NCBI GenBank assembly: GCA_026214975.1
Contig: JAOBSW010000801.1
Location: 1-64,000 of the forward strand
Origin: Gentiana macrophylla
Lineage: Eukaryota > Streptophyta > Magnoliopsida > Gentianales > Gentianaceae
Direction of reading: 5' to 3'
DNA: 64,000 nt
This document shows, one piece after another, positions 49,134 through 62,432 of this stretch. Under the pieces are notes generated by a model, which was given only the letters and a program-made list of their open reading frames with translations, was not told the origin of the DNA and ran no database searches. The stretch's first letter is position 1, and the number at the start of each line of letters is the position of its first letter. The position numbers and the translations under genes are program-made.

Positions 49134-49145
49134 TGGTATTAGAGC
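49134..49145 (+). other. Copia primer-binding site
   Basis: TGGTATTAGAGC, one mismatch to the initiator tRNA-Met site, three bases after the LTR. Confidence 0.85.
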
Positions 49146-49338
49146 AGAAATTTGAGAATTTCTAAATGCTTTCCTGCATTTTCCCTCCAATCTTTGAAGA
49201 ATCTTAAGAGTGTTCTTCATCTTTTCTGATATTTCAGTTTCTTGAGAGTAAAGTGTCATAATTTTCCTGAGTTTTTGATTAGTTCTTGATTGGTTTTTTC
49301 CTATACTCACACTTTCATTATTGATTTGTGATCAATTA

Positions 49339-50360
49339 TGGAGTTCTTGATAGCCATGGCAGCTAAGAAACAAGAAATAAGAAATAAGTCCCTCTAGTCC
49401 ATTCTATGTTCATCCTAATGAGAATCCTTCTCTGATTCTTGCTCAGCCATTGATGAATGGCAATAACTCTAATCAATGGAAAATGTCCATGGAAATGGTG
49501 CTGATCACCAAGAACAAAATTGGCTTCGTAGACGGCACAATTAAAAGGCCAGAAGCAAGCAGACTTCCATGCATGGAGACAGTGTGATACAATGGTTAAA
49601 TCATGGATCTTGAATTCTGTTGAAAACACCATTGCACAAAGTTTGATGTATTTCAAAAATGCACATGCAGTTTGGAAGAATCTTGCAGCAAGATTTTCAA
49701 ATGTTGATGCCTTAAGACTTTCAGATCTTCTTGAAGAAATGAATCTGCTGAAGCAAGGCACAGATTTTGTCAATCAATATTTCACAAAGTTAATGATTCT
49801 TTAGGAAGAAATCAAGACTATCAGGCCTGTAACAGTCTGTTCTTGTGATCCTCAATGTCACTGCAATGCAATTAGCAATCTGATGGATCATATGGAAGCT
49901 GAACATGTCATGAAATTCCTTAAAGGTTTGAGGGAAGAATTTGAACCAATGGTTTCACAGGCAATGTTGATGGTGCCCTTTCCAGAAATTCATGATGCCT
50001 TTGCAATGGTAATCAAGTTTGAAAGACAGAAGTTGTATGTGGCTAACAAAGACAAGAATCAAGATTCCATGGTTCTCTTGTCACAAAAGAATGGATAGGG
50101 ACAAAATCAGATTGTTAGCAGACCTAACTCTGCTGCAAATCCCAGACCTAAGAATCCCAAGAAGATGCAATGTAGTTTTTGTGGATTCAATTGTCATACT
50201 GAGGAGACTTGCTACAAGAAGCATGGCTTTCCTCCTAGTTTCAAGTCAAAAAGAGCCAATATGGTAAAAGAGGAACAATCAGCAGAAGAAGATCAGGCAC
50301 CAAGTAGTCTCACTTTGGACCGGGTTTCCCAATCTTCTCGCACAACAACTTGACAAGTTG
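49339..50360 (+). pseudogene. Copia gag
   Basis: Begins near 49339 and meets an early TAG at about 49393. It then reads VHPNENPSLILAQPLMNG, AVWKNLAARFSNVDALRLSD and LLKQGTDFVNQYFTKL. A CCHC-type knuckle CSFCGFNCHTEETCYKKHG lies at about 50170-50226. The region between has two TAG stops (49801, 50095). Capsid/nucleocapsid of the element, broken. Confidence 0.8.
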
Positions 50361-50439
50361 ATGGCTCTCTTTGAATGATCCTTCTAGACATGTAGGATTT
50401 GCTGTTGGTCAACCTGCTGATATTGTCACACACCACTCA

Positions 50440-52374
50440 CCCGCTACAGGAACAGGTGATCTAAATTTAATAAGATCGATACAATGTATCTTGGACTCTG
50501 GTGCCACAGATCACATTGTAGGATCATTAGATCTATTAAGCAATCTCAAACCTTTATCTGGTATAAAAATGGGACTGCCTAATGGAAATAATGTCTCTGT
50601 CACTCATATAGGACAAGTAAGGGTGAACCCTCAATTGGTCCTACATCATGTGGTTGCATTCCTGATTATAAATATACACTTTTATCTTTAACCTCTTTTA
50701 TTAATCATACAAAAGGTGCAGCTGTCTTTTTGCTAACAAGTGTGTTTTGCAGGACGAGAACAAGAAAATGATTGGTTCAGCTGAGTTACACAGAGGACTC
50801 TATGTCATGGATCAAATAAGACTTTATGTTGCCAATGCTTTGTAGAAAATCGCACTTTATCGATAGATTAGATGATGCTCTTTTATGGCATTCTGAGACT
50901 AGGACACTTGCCGGACAAAAGGCGCAAGTCATTAGTTCAACTTGTCTCTTGATGTCAAATTTTGTAATCATTATCTTTGTTATGTATGCGCTTTATGGCT
51001 AAACTGAAGAAATATCCTTTTCCTTTAAGTACTACTGCTGTAAATGCTGTTTTTGACCTTGTTCATATGGATATTTGGGGTCCATTGAGACAACATACTG
51101 TAAATAAACAACAATATTTTTTTACTGTTGTAGATGATTTTTCTAGATTTACTTGGGTTTTTCTTATGAGGCACAAATCTGAAGCCTCTGACCTTGTTAA
51201 ATTTGTTTCTACTAAGTTTCACAAGATTATTAAAGTAATTAGATCTGACAATGGTGCAGAATTTCAACTCACTGACTTTTATGCTCAGCAGGGTATCATA
51301 CATCAGACATCATGTGTATGTACACCTGAGCAAAATGGTATTGTTGAAAGAAAACATCAGCATCTACTGAATGTGGCAAGAGGTTTGAGGTTCCATAGTA
51401 ATCTACCCATTGAATATTGGGGTTTCTATCTTTTAAATGCTGTAAAGTTGATTAATACTACACCTACACCACCGCTGAAGGAAAGCACTCCACATGCAGT
51501 GCTTTATGGCACTAACCTAGACTATTCTGTGTTTAAAGTTTTTGGTTGCCTAGTCTTTTCTTGCACACTTCAGAAGTATAGGACAAAATTTGACTCAAGA
51601 TGTAGGACTTGTGTCTATCTTGGGAATTCAAATACATCTAAGGGTGCTATTCTCTTAGACATTACCAACAAATATATCTTTGTTGCTAAAAATACTCAAT
51701 TTCATGAGACTTATTTTCCTTTATTTCAACAGGTATTGGGAAAGGCTAGATATCTTGCTGATATGCCCGTTCTTTTACCAGTAATAGACACTTTTGATGA
51801 ATTGCTGAATGAATCAGCAGACCAGCCAAATATAGGGTCAGCTATTGCTGATGCATCTAATGAAGAGCATGCACCAGTAAACCTGGCACTTGAACCTACA
51901 CAACTAATAAGATCCACCAGAACAAGAAAATCACCAACCTTTTATCAAGGGGGTGGTCACAATGTAAAACAGACTCCACACCTACTGAGTGCAGTCATGA
52001 GTCTGGACAATCTCTTAGTAGACTATGCCAGATTCATTAATGCCATTGATGTTGTTAAAGAGCCTAAGACTTTTAATCAAGCCATCAAACATGATGAATG
52101 GAAGCAAGCAATGCAACAAGAAATTGAAGCTCTACAAAAGACTCATACATGGGAAATAGTTGATCCGCCCAAGCAAGAAACCCATTGGGTGCAAGTGGGT
52201 GTACAGAATCAAACACGACCCTGATGGTTCAGTAGAAAGATACAAAGCTAGACTAGTAGCAAAAGGCTACACTAAAACATATGGGATTTATTATCAAGAA
52301 ACATTTTCTCCTGTTGTCTAAATCACAACAGTTTTAACATTACTTGCAGCAGCATCAACCAACAATTGGCATCT
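50440..52374 (+). pseudogene. Copia protease, integrase and N-terminal RT
   Basis: Protease motif CILDSGATDHIVGS at about 50485. Integrase core in the open stretch 50977-52224: HMDIWGP, VIRSDNGAEF and CTPEQNGIVERKH supply the D,D,E residues; KVFGCLVFS and CVYLGNS follow. RT begins FNQAIKHDEWKQAMQQEIEA, shifts frame near 52190 ([12 protein letters not shown] in the next frame), has TAA after FSPVV (52319), and stops at NNWHL where the next element is inserted. Confidence 0.88.
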
Positions 52375-54184
52375 TGATGACGGTCAAATTATACCCGTAA
52401 AAGTCATCAACATTGACCTTAAATCGAGATTAATAATGTATATTTCATATTAAATCACTCGTTTATATTTATTATTTAATGTTAAGTGATTATTAATATG
52501 ATATTTGGTATTTAGCTGTTTTTATTATTAAAAGACCGATTTATTGTGCGATAAATGCTGATTTTGCAGATCACGACAAATCGAGAGGATAAATGTCATT
52601 CAATCAGTAAATCTCGAGATAATAAGGAAGAAAATCGGAGCATTAATCAAGAGATAAATCAGAGGAATCAGATCAGCACGGAAAGAATGCAGTGGGGAAC
52701 AAGTCAGACAAAGAGCTGCGTTTAACACGTGTAAAAAAGGGCTCGGTCGACCGAGCCTATCCATTCGGTCGACCGAGAGAGTCGGCTCAGTCACTTGAAG
52801 TTTATCCTGCAGAAATCGCGTGTATATCTTCTAGATCCTTCCTAGGTCGGCAAAAACCTCTATATAAGCAGCAGCTACGAAATTTGTAAAAACACACCAA
52901 CACACACCTTAGACATACATACAATACCTTATACCTTTTTATCAATTACATTCATAGCTTTGGTACGTTACAATGTAGCTGTCCAGCAGTTTATTATGGC
53001 TGCAAATATGTAAGCCTTTAATTTTCTGTTGTTTTTATTTTCAGTAATTAATTCCCCAATTATGCTTTATCGTTTGAATTAGTTAATCATAGCTAGATGA
53101 TGTAGATCTAGGCTATGACGTTAGGGATGTGGCGACTCCTTGTCTATGAGGATCCCATAACCTACGTCATACACTTAGTATTTATTCATGAATCTACTTG
53201 ATTTAATTAATGCGTATCTATGTTAGTTTATATGAATACTGTGCGAATTACTGTTTAATCTATTCTGTATGATGAAACGCTGAGAGATATATTCTAAGAT
53301 GTATTCTGGGTTGAAATCGTTCGGGTGACCGAAAGGTGTCATTCGGTCGACCGAGTCTCGATCGACCGAGCCCTGTTTCATCGATTATTTCGCCACGCGT
53401 CTTTATGGTAGGTTTAGCCTAGTTGAATTTATTATCTCAGTAGGTATGGCTATGGCTACGTTACTCGCTTAGTTTAATTAAAACGTGTAAAAGGGAAATA
53501 CCAATATAAAACTCTTAGGTAGGCTTATGAATTGCTCTTCACGGACGTTCAGCGTTATCTAAGTAGGTTTATATTCGGGAATTGCATGCACCTGCTTATA
53601 CGTACGTCGTAGATTAGCATGAGACTATAACTTGGTAATTGCTAGTTGGACGAGCTTGAGTAATCGCTTAGGAAAGCACGCCTAACCATAGGAATGTTGC
53701 CCAGACGAGGTGTACGATTAATATCGGCATCCTTTGTGTCGTAAGCGTGCAAGTTATATGAGATGGATACCCAAAAGGTGAAGTCACGTAATGTAGCACA
53801 GTGATCTAGCAACCTAACCGGTGCTAAGTCAAGTTAAAGAGGATGACTCCCGTAGCCAATCTAAGATAGATACAAACGGAATGACAGTTAATAAGTTCAG
53901 TTTATTATATAAATTATCTAGGTCCAAACGATAAAGACTATAATTGGGGAGGTTAATTACGTTGTGTCGAGTCATGTCTTTACCTTTCTTGTCTTATGTT
54001 GGTCGTAGACCGCCTCTATGTCCTTGACATGTTTAATTAATTGTTTGTATATAAGATGATCCATAATTGGTTCCCTGTGGGATCGACCTTGATTCACTAT
54101 TGCTATACTACGATGGGCCTAGTCCTCTTGCTAGTATTGGTTTATGGTGGTCAAATATATTATAACCCTGATTGACCCCGATCA
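52375..54184 (+). repeat. 5' LTR of the 52375 element
   Basis: TATA box TATATAAG at 52861. TCGGTCGACCGA palindrome clusters at 52741-52792 and 53318-53375. The end shares 'gggatcgaccttgattcact' and 'ctagtcctcttgctagta' with the other families here. Confidence 0.95.
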
Positions 54185-54190
54185 AGTTTT

Positions 54191-54206
54191 TGGCGCCGTT
54201 GCCGGG
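54191..54206 (+). other. Primer-binding site, tRNA-Asp type
   Basis: TGGCGCCGTTGCCGGG, six bases after the LTR. Confidence 0.9.
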
Positions 54207-55784
54207 AACCAACGGTCAATTTTATATATAAATAATTTTCTTATTCATGTCAAGTTTTTGTTTTAGAGTGCTTTTGAGTCCCTACAGTTTATCGCTATGT
54301 AAAAATTCCGAACCTGGAGCAGCTATTTTCGCTCCCAGCGAGGCGCTCTCGTTGCCGGCGAGCCTGGTTCTATTTTACGGGACTTCGGCGTGTCTGTTTA
54401 TCCTCAGTATGTTTAATCCGTGAGGTCGATAGCGAGCATGGGAAACCATGTTAAAATCGCCCACGGTCTGTTTTGTTTTTCTTCGTTTGCGTAAACCAGG
54501 GAAGCAATAATCCAAGTCAATAATTTTTATGGTATTTGAGAAAATAACCCAAACAAACATGTGGAGCTACGAATCTAAGATGGGAAAAGCGATGGAAGCA
54601 ATACCATTAAAGCACCAAGATCGCTCCGAAAAGAATATATATTTTAAGGCTTAAATTCTTCGTGGTACAATGTTGAAGGCAAGGTACTACCTTTTTTTTG
54701 CTTATGTTTTACTACCTTTTGGTTTTTTGAGCATAAGTTAGCCTATACATGAACCTTAGTATGAATCTTGGCCCGGAGTGGTTTGTAAGATTAATTCTAT
54801 TAGTGTGGAAGGTTCTGCCCCAAATCTGTCTCATCTAGAGGGTGTAAGGAAACATGTAGTCGTTAGGAAGCAGTGAATAAAGAGTTCCTCGTAGTTCTGT
54901 TAAAATCTCTTTGTCCTATGCATGAGATTGCTTCTACTGGCCAGGGGAGCAACAAATTGTGTAGTTTAAGCATTCACAATCTAAAGAAGACGTTGAGTTT
55001 TGAGAGAACACCATCTTCTACTTTCGTTGAGTTTTATGGTGATGGCTTCTCGGTGAACCCACCTTAAACAGAAACGAGATTACGCTTTGGGTGACAATTT
55101 AGAAATCGGAGACTCTTAGTACATGGGTTCGGAAATGGTCTAACCATGGCTGGGCTAGTTCAACCGAGCTTCGGCTCAATCGACTCCCTCCACGTGTGAT
55201 GTGCGTTATGGCCAGTTCAACAAGACTTAGCACGGCCGATAAGCCTTCGGGCTAAACGGGCTTAATCTTGACGGATTGGCCTGAATCGTCACATATGTTC
55301 CAACGAATAAGACGGCGTAGGCTTGCCTACATAACCGACCTTATTCGGAGTACTTTGATTCATTGTTTCTTATTGTCAAGGCCAAAACCGTAATTTTAAC
55401 CGAGTTTCTTAGAATTCACTAATTCCTAAAACGAGAGCCGAGGTAAGAGCTTTGGATAAATGGTATGGATAAATGTCGTTTCCTAGGTCTCACAACCAAG
55501 GGAAGGGTATTAATCCGCAAAAGCAACAAGCCCACCTCTTATAGTGCGCGAAGGGTCAAAGTCTGGCGATCCAAGAATAATAACTAACAAGGATGCTTTT
55601 TGGAAAGTCGAGCTGAGGACTTTAAACTCAGAACTACTTCTTTCAAACCCTTAGGATTTCTTTTTAGGATTTTAGGTTTTGTTTTCTTTGAGTCAAATAA
55701 AAGTAACGTGACATATGTTGAGGTTTTTATTTTTCTTTGTGTTCGATGGCCATTGGGCTAAGGATGTGCAAAACTTTTTTTACT

Positions 55785-56768
55785 CAATATAGGCCACGCA
55801 AAATAGAGTTCCGTAGGAGAGTCGAAAAATTGCTAAAGAAAAGGAAATTTAGCAAACAACCTTAAGATGGAAGCATTAAGAGAACTTGAGAATTACTGAA
55901 AATGTAACAGAGAATGATTGGTGTGAACAAGAACAATCTTGGTCAAATTCTAAAACCTTTTAGAAAGGTGATCCAAGTGAAAATCCAAAGTGATGTGCAA
56001 TTCATTCTGCAATTATCCTTATCTTTCCCTTTACACTTTTTCACCTTCAAACTTTTCGATCCTCTCACCAATCTGCCCCAACAGTTCACATTTCTAACCA
56101 TTCTTTCATCGCCTCTCTTTATTTCCATCCGTTTCACTCTCCCACCCAATCCCATTCCTTTAAACAATTCTCAATCCCATAAACACAATTTCTTACCCAC
56201 CCTTTATCTTTTCTTCCCATCCTTATGTGTATCTTTTTCTCAACCCATCATAGTCTCAACCTCCATTTTGTTTACACAATATAGGCCACGCAAAATAGAG
56301 TTCCGTAGGAGAGTCGAAAAATTGCTAAAGAAAAGGAAATTTAGCAAACAACCTTAAGATGGAAGCATTAAGAGAACTTGAGAATTATGAAAATGTAATG
56401 AGAGAATGATTGGTGTGAACAAGAACAATCTTGGTCAAATTCTAAAACCTTTTAGAAAGGTGATCCAAGTGAAAATCCAAAGTGATGTGCAATTCATTAC
56501 GCAATTATCCTTATCTTTCCCTTTACACTTTTTCACCTTCAAACTTTTCGATCCTCTCACCAATCGCCCCTAACAGTTCACATTTCTAACCATTCGCTCA
56601 TCGCTCTCTTTCTTTCCATCCGTTTCACTCTCCCACCCAATCCCATTCCTTTAAACAATTCTCAATCCCATAAACACAATTTCTTACCCACCCTTTATCT
56701 TTTCTTCCCATCCTTATGTGTATCTTTTTCTCAACCCATCATAGTCTCAACCTCCATTTTGTTTACAC
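55785..56768. repeat. 492-bp tandem duplication in the LARD-like interior
   Basis: 55785-56276 repeats at 56277-56768 with a few changes ('caatataggccacgcaaaat' starts both). The two arms each join a purine-rich and a pyrimidine-rich half. The open stretch inside (55914-56357) arises from this composition and is not protein-like. Confidence 0.9.
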
Positions 56769-58589
56769 AATACCTATGTGTTGCGGAATTTGAAATATTG
56801 CTAAGCTTTAATGATTATCTTTTATCATTTTGATTTTCATGATACTAGTTGGGTAAGTGTAGCCCTGAACCTAGCTAGATTTTGAAGTTTTTTTGGTTCG
56901 ATCAAAGTACAACTTATCTTTCTACCGGAAGTTTTAAATTTCACATTTTTTCCGTCTATTCCGGCATTTCTAGATGATAAGTTTCGTTCTGAACTATCAC
57001 ACCGATCTGACCTTGTTGATGACGGTTATGACTTTTACGTGATACATTGGGTTATTAGTAATTTCGAGGAGTAGCTACATCTCCCTAAGTTGTTGATATC
57101 CAATGCAAGCGAGAAGTTTCTGCGTTAAGTATTTGATTTTATCTTTAGCCAATAGGTCGCATTCAATCTGTTATACCTTACCAAGTTTCTCTTTTCTTGG
57201 ATTGAATACCTTTTCGATCGAGTCACCCTCGTGTTTTCCCACGTCGGGTAATGCTTTTGATCTTTGTCTTCTCACCCGGTTTTAAGAATATTTAGGTGTG
57301 GAGATTGTAGATGGAGACCACCATCTTTAGTTGCTTGTTTATTTTTCTTTCTATTTAGTATTTTTCTTTTGGTTTCCCTTGTCATTGGTTGTATAAAATA
57401 AAGTGGCTTAAACTGCTTTTAGGTATTTATACCTCATTACTGCCACATTATTCTATAACTTCCATAGACATGGTGTTATTAACGGTTTCGTGGAGTTTAT
57501 TTGCTTATACTGAGTTTTCACTTGCTTCTCCACAATGTGCCGACATTTACTCCGATATTGTTCCTTTACTTGAGAGCCGTTTCAGCTAAGTCTTTTCTTA
57601 AATTCTCATTTATTTTTGTCATTGAGGACAATGCCATGTTTAAGTGGGGGTAGGAGACTTAGCTATGTTATGATTTAAAATTGAATGAAACGGTAGAAAA
57701 ATTGAAAAATTGAAAATTTGAATACATACCATATTATTTATCTCGCACTTAGAATTGTGAGTTCCTAGCTAAGAATTGATAGGAAATAAACCAAGTTTCA
57801 TGAGTACGTGATCATTTTATACTTATGTTAAGTAAATTTAAGGATATTCATGCCCGTTTTGCAAGTAGTTATTTATTATTCAATTACTCAATCTGTGAAT
57901 CGAGTATACCCGCGCAAATCATAATAATCAAGAAATTATGTGTACATTGCATAGATGATTGGTTATGTGAACTTAGTGTCAATATCTATCTCATTGATGT
58001 ATTCGATATTCTTGCCAACAAAAGCGGAGTAATAAGCTTGAGACGTACTGTGTTTGACAATGCGTTAAAACACTTGGGCTTGTAGTAACATTACCAAAGT
58101 AGCCCGCCGCTTGTGGTAATATTCAATGCTATGCATGATCTAAGATAGGGGATACTCTAAAAAGTTTTCTTCCTTGAGATTGATAGTATTTGAAAAATAT
58201 GAAGATATGAAAAGAATATTCAACTTTTAAGAGGCTTTGAGTAGTACTCGGTCTCCAAGTCCAAAAAACCCTATAGATACGCTCTTGCTTATTGTTCTAG
58301 TGCTTTAACCATTTGCGAGGCTTAAGAAGTATGAATCTTCGATGTTGGTGAATTTTGATATGAGGCCGGCATAAACTCTAATCTTGCCACATTTATATAA
58401 AACCAATGCACATGCACACATCACTTCGATTCATAGCGAGTAGTGAATAATGGATATCTTATGAGCATGACTAGTATGAGTTGACTTGAGTTTCTTGTGT
58501 AAGTATGATTTGACCATAGAAAATGTTGTCTTGGGGAATGACTTATTGATGCTTTGTTCGGGACGATCAAAATCTAAGTGGGGGGTAGT

Positions 58590-60399
58590 TGATGACGGTC
58601 AAATTATACCCGTAAAAGTCATCAACATTGACCTTAAATCGAGATTAATAATGTATATTTCATATTAAATCACTCGTTTATATTTATTATTTAATGTTAA
58701 GTGATTATTAATATGATATTTGGTATTTAGCTGTTTTTATTATTAAAAGACCGATTTATTGTGCGATAAATGCTGATTTTGCAGATCACGACAAATCGAG
58801 AGGATAAATGTCATTCAATCAGTAAATCTCGAGATAATAAGGAAGAAAATCGGAGCATTAATCAAGAGATAAATCAGAGGAATCAGATCAGCACGGAAAG
58901 AATGCAGTGGGGAACAAGTCAGACAAAGAGCCGCGTTTAACACGTGTAAAAAAGGGCTCGGCCGACCGAGCCTATCCATTCGGTCGACCGAGAGAGTCGG
59001 CTCGGTCACTTGAAGTTTATCCGGAAGAAATCGCGTGTATATCTTTTAGATCCTTCCTAGGTCGGCAAAAACCTCTATATAAGCAGCAGCTACGAAATTT
59101 GTAAAAACACACCAACACACACCTTAGACATACATACAATACCTTATACCTTTTTATCAATTACATTCATAGCTTGAAGCGTTACAATGTAGTCAGGCTC
59201 AAATAGCTTTATTATGGTGCAAATATGTAAGCCTTTAATTTTCTCGTTGTTTTTATTTTCATAATTAATTCCCCAATTATGCTTTATCGCTTGAATTAGT
59301 TAATCATAGCTAGATGATGTAGATCTAGGCTATGACGTTAGGGATGTGGCGACTCCTTGTCTATGAGGATCCCATAACCTACGTCATACACTTAGTATTT
59401 ATTCATGAATCTACTTGATTTAATTAATGCGTATCTATGTTAGTTTATATGAATATCGTATAATTATTGTTTAATCTGCTCGTATGATGAAACGTTGAGA
59501 GATATATTCTAAGATGTATTCAGGTTGAAATCGTTCGGTGACCGAAAGGTGTCATTTGGTCGACCGAGGCCTTACACTCGGCCTAATCGAGCCTGTTTCA
59601 TCGATTATTTTCGCCACGTCTTTATGGTAGGTTTAGCCTAGTTGAATTTATTATCTCAAGAGGTATGACTATGGCTACGTTACTCGCTTAGTTTAATTAA
59701 AGCGTGTAAAAAGGAAATACCAATATAAAACTCTTAGGTAGGCTTATGAATTGCTCTTCACGGACGTTCGGCGTTATCAGGTAGGTTTATATTCGGGAAT
59801 TGCATGCACCGCTTATACGCACGTCGTAGATTAACATAAGACTATAACTTGGTAATTGCTAGTTGGACGAGAGCTTGAGTAATCGCTAGAAGTACGCCTA
59901 ACCATAGGAATGTTGCCTAGGCGAGGTGTACGATTAATATCGGCATCCTTAGTGTCGTAAGCGTGCAAGTTATATGAGATGGATACCCAAAAGGTGAAGT
60001 CACGTAATGTAGCACAGTGATCTAGCAACCTAACCGGTGCTAAGTCAAGTTAAAGAGGATGACTCCCGTAGCCAATCTAAGATAGATACAAACGGATTGA
60101 CAGTTAATAAGTTCAGTTTATTATATAAATTATCTAGGTCCAAACGATAAAGACTATAATTGGGGAGGTTAATTACGTTGTGTCTAGTCGTGTCTTTACC
60201 TTTCTTGTCTTATGTTGGTCGTAGACCGCCTCTATGTCCTTGACATGTTTAATTAATTGTTTGTATATAAGATGATCCACAATTGGTTCCCTGTGGGATC
60301 GACCTTGATTCACTATAGCTATACTACGATGGGCCTAGTCCTCTTGCTAGTATTGGTTTATGGTGGTCAAGTATATTATAACCTGATTGACCCCGATCA
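58590..60399 (+). repeat. 3' LTR of the 52375 element
   Basis: Preceded by AAGTGGGGGGTAGT. Differs from the 5' LTR by scattered substitutions and small indels (for example at 59175-59220), a few percent. Confidence 0.95.
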
Positions 60400-60839
60400 C
60401 ATCTACATCAAATGGATGTCAACACCGCCTTTCTGCATGGAGATTTACATGTAGAAGTATATATGCAGTTACCCCCAGGTTGTGCAGCAACCAAACCAAA
60501 TCAAGTTTGCAGACTTACAAAGTCATTATATGGCCTCAAGCAAGCCAGCAGACAGTGGAACTGCAAGCTAACTGAATCTTTGGAAGCTCAAGCATTCATT
60601 CAATCAAAAAATGATCACAGCCTCTTCACAAAAGGACCAGGACAATCATTCATTTCCTTATTAGTATATGTGGATGACATCATAGCTGCTAGTCATAGTG
60701 AAGAGTTGATTCAGCAAGTCAAGGATGCTCTACATTAGCAGTTCACCATCAAAGATCTTGGAAAATTGAGATATTTCCTAGGCACTAAGGCTGCTAGATG
60801 TCAAAAAGGTATATCCATTTCACAAAGGAAATACACCCT
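60400..60839 (+). pseudogene. Copia RT, continued
   Basis: Resumes with HLHQMDVNTAFLHGDLHVEV directly after the inserted element. It carries CRLTKSLYGLKQASRQWN, the catalytic LLVYVDDIIAA (about 60660-60690) and LGKLRYFLGTKAA, with one TAG at 60736. It ends at KYTL where the next LTR begins. Confidence 0.92.
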
Positions 60840-62432
60840 TGATGGAGGTCAAGTTAAATTATTAACTCGAGACCTACTAACCCACTAGCAAGAGAACTAG
60901 GTTCAATTGTAGTATAGCCAGACAGCAGTCGAGGGTCGATCCCACGAGAGACTCGGCACAAATAAAACACAACTTACTTTATCGGACTTAAATTGAAAGG
61001 GCGGTCTCACGACCAACTAAATCTTTGTAAATAAAATAGCGACAACCACAAGACACAAAATACCACAAAGACAAATCAAAGACTACTAAAACACGGATAA
61101 TACGGTTGATATTATCTAGACAAATAGTATTGATTACGCTAGTAGATCATAACTCCCCCATGTGAATTAGATTGATAACGAGACAAAACAAACGTTCAAG
61201 ATTAATTATTATGACTACGGGAGTCATCCCCAAGGTAGATTTAGCTCGGTTAGGCCATCTAAATCATCGTGCCTCCATTACGTGACTTCGCTTTTAATGC
61301 CTCCATCTCATATAATAACCCGACACAATTATTTAACTAGGGATGCCGGTATAAACCGTAACCTCATCTAAGCAACATTCCTATGGTTAGGCGTACTTCT
61401 TAGATGCCGATTCAATCTATATCCTAAGTAACAATCACTTTTTGAGTTTCATGTTAAATTATGATGACGAATAATTAAGTTGATCAGTTTAATTGCTCGT
61501 TTAAATTCCAAATCGAGAGAATCGACGTAGTGAAGCCGATCATGATATTGCCCTACACCTTACCACACTCGGTCGACCGAATGACAAAGACTCGGGCGAC
61601 CGAGTGACACGCCCAGTCGACCGACGAACGATTCTGTGCGGAACAAATCATGATTACTTCGTAACGTTTCTAACCTAAGCACATGGGTTAAGTAAATAAA
61701 TCTACATCACGCAATCAATACAAATAAAATTACTCCATAATAAAACACAATGATCTACGAATAAAGATTGCATAATTGAATAGTCATACCTCGAAGACGA
61801 GAGCGACTCCCACTCTTTAATGCGCTCCCTAATCGGAGAATCCAGCGAATCCACAATGAACGAACATAAAGAAAATAAAACTTAAAAACTAAAATTGTAT
61901 GAATTGTTTTTTTGTGTTGTAGTGGTGTGTCTTCTCAATTTCAGTAGTGCTTTGTTTATATAGGAGTTGTAGCGACACATAGGAGAATCGAGAAGATTGA
62001 CACGCATTTATCACCTTAGGCTTGGGTGACCGAACCGTTACGCTCGGTCGACCGAATGGCATATTTCGGTCGACCGAGCCACCTTCTCTACGCGCTTTCA
62101 ATTTGGCTCCGTCGACTTGTTCCCCACTTCACTCGTTTGTGCCGATCTCGATTAATCTTTTCTTCAATGCTCCGATTTTCTTCTCTTTTATCTTGAGATC
62201 TCTCGATTGTGTGATAATTATCTTCCGATTTATCATGATCGCAAAATCAGCATTTATCACACAATTAATTGCTCTTTTATAATAAAAACAGCTAAATACC
62301 AATTATCATATTAATAATCACTTATCATTAAATAATAAATATAAACACGTGATTAAATATGAAATATATATAATTGACTCCGATTTAAGGTTATAATTGA
62401 TGACATAAATAGGTATATTTTAACCGTCATCA
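60840..62432 (-). repeat. 3' LTR of the minus-strand element (1,593 bp)
   Basis: Minus-strand TATA box TATATAAAC at about 61958-61966. Palindrome clusters at 62021-62092 (upstream of TATA) and 61566-61626 (downstream). Confidence 0.9.

Larger units (their letters stand above)
52375..60399 (+). mobile_element. LARD-like (Athila-related) LTR element, 8,025 bp, no proteins
   Basis: LTRs 52375-54184 and 58590-60399, each 1,810 bp, starting TGATGACGGTC and ending CCCCGATCA. Perfect target duplication CATCT at 52370-52374 and 60400-60404; removing the insert restores the copia RT motif. The primer site at 54191-54206 is of tRNA-Asp type. The 4.4-kb interior has no gag, protease, RT or integrase. 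It shares 'aaagtcgagctgaggacttt' (about 55598) with the 20056 element, contains a 492-bp tandem duplication, and ends in a purine tract at 58577-58588. Confidence 0.96.
48922..60839 (+). mobile_element. Ty1/Copia retrotransposon, split by nested insertions
   Basis: 5' LTR 48922-49130 (TGTTGATC...CTTCA, TATAAATA at 49027), primer site 49134-49145, gag, protease, integrase, RT. The RT is interrupted at 52375-60399 and the element is interrupted again at 60840 by an element running off the window, so its RNase H and 3' LTR are outside. Stops and frameshifts show it is inactive. Confidence 0.92.

Noticed and set aside
55914..56357. 147-codon open frame in the LARD-like interior
   Set aside because: Results from purine- and pyrimidine-rich halves of a tandem duplication; the second copy does not keep the frame.
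52741..62092. Regular TCGGTCGACCGA repeats as a CRISPR-like array
   Set aside because: They lie at fixed positions in LTRs of a plant genome, with irregular spacing and no spacer pattern.
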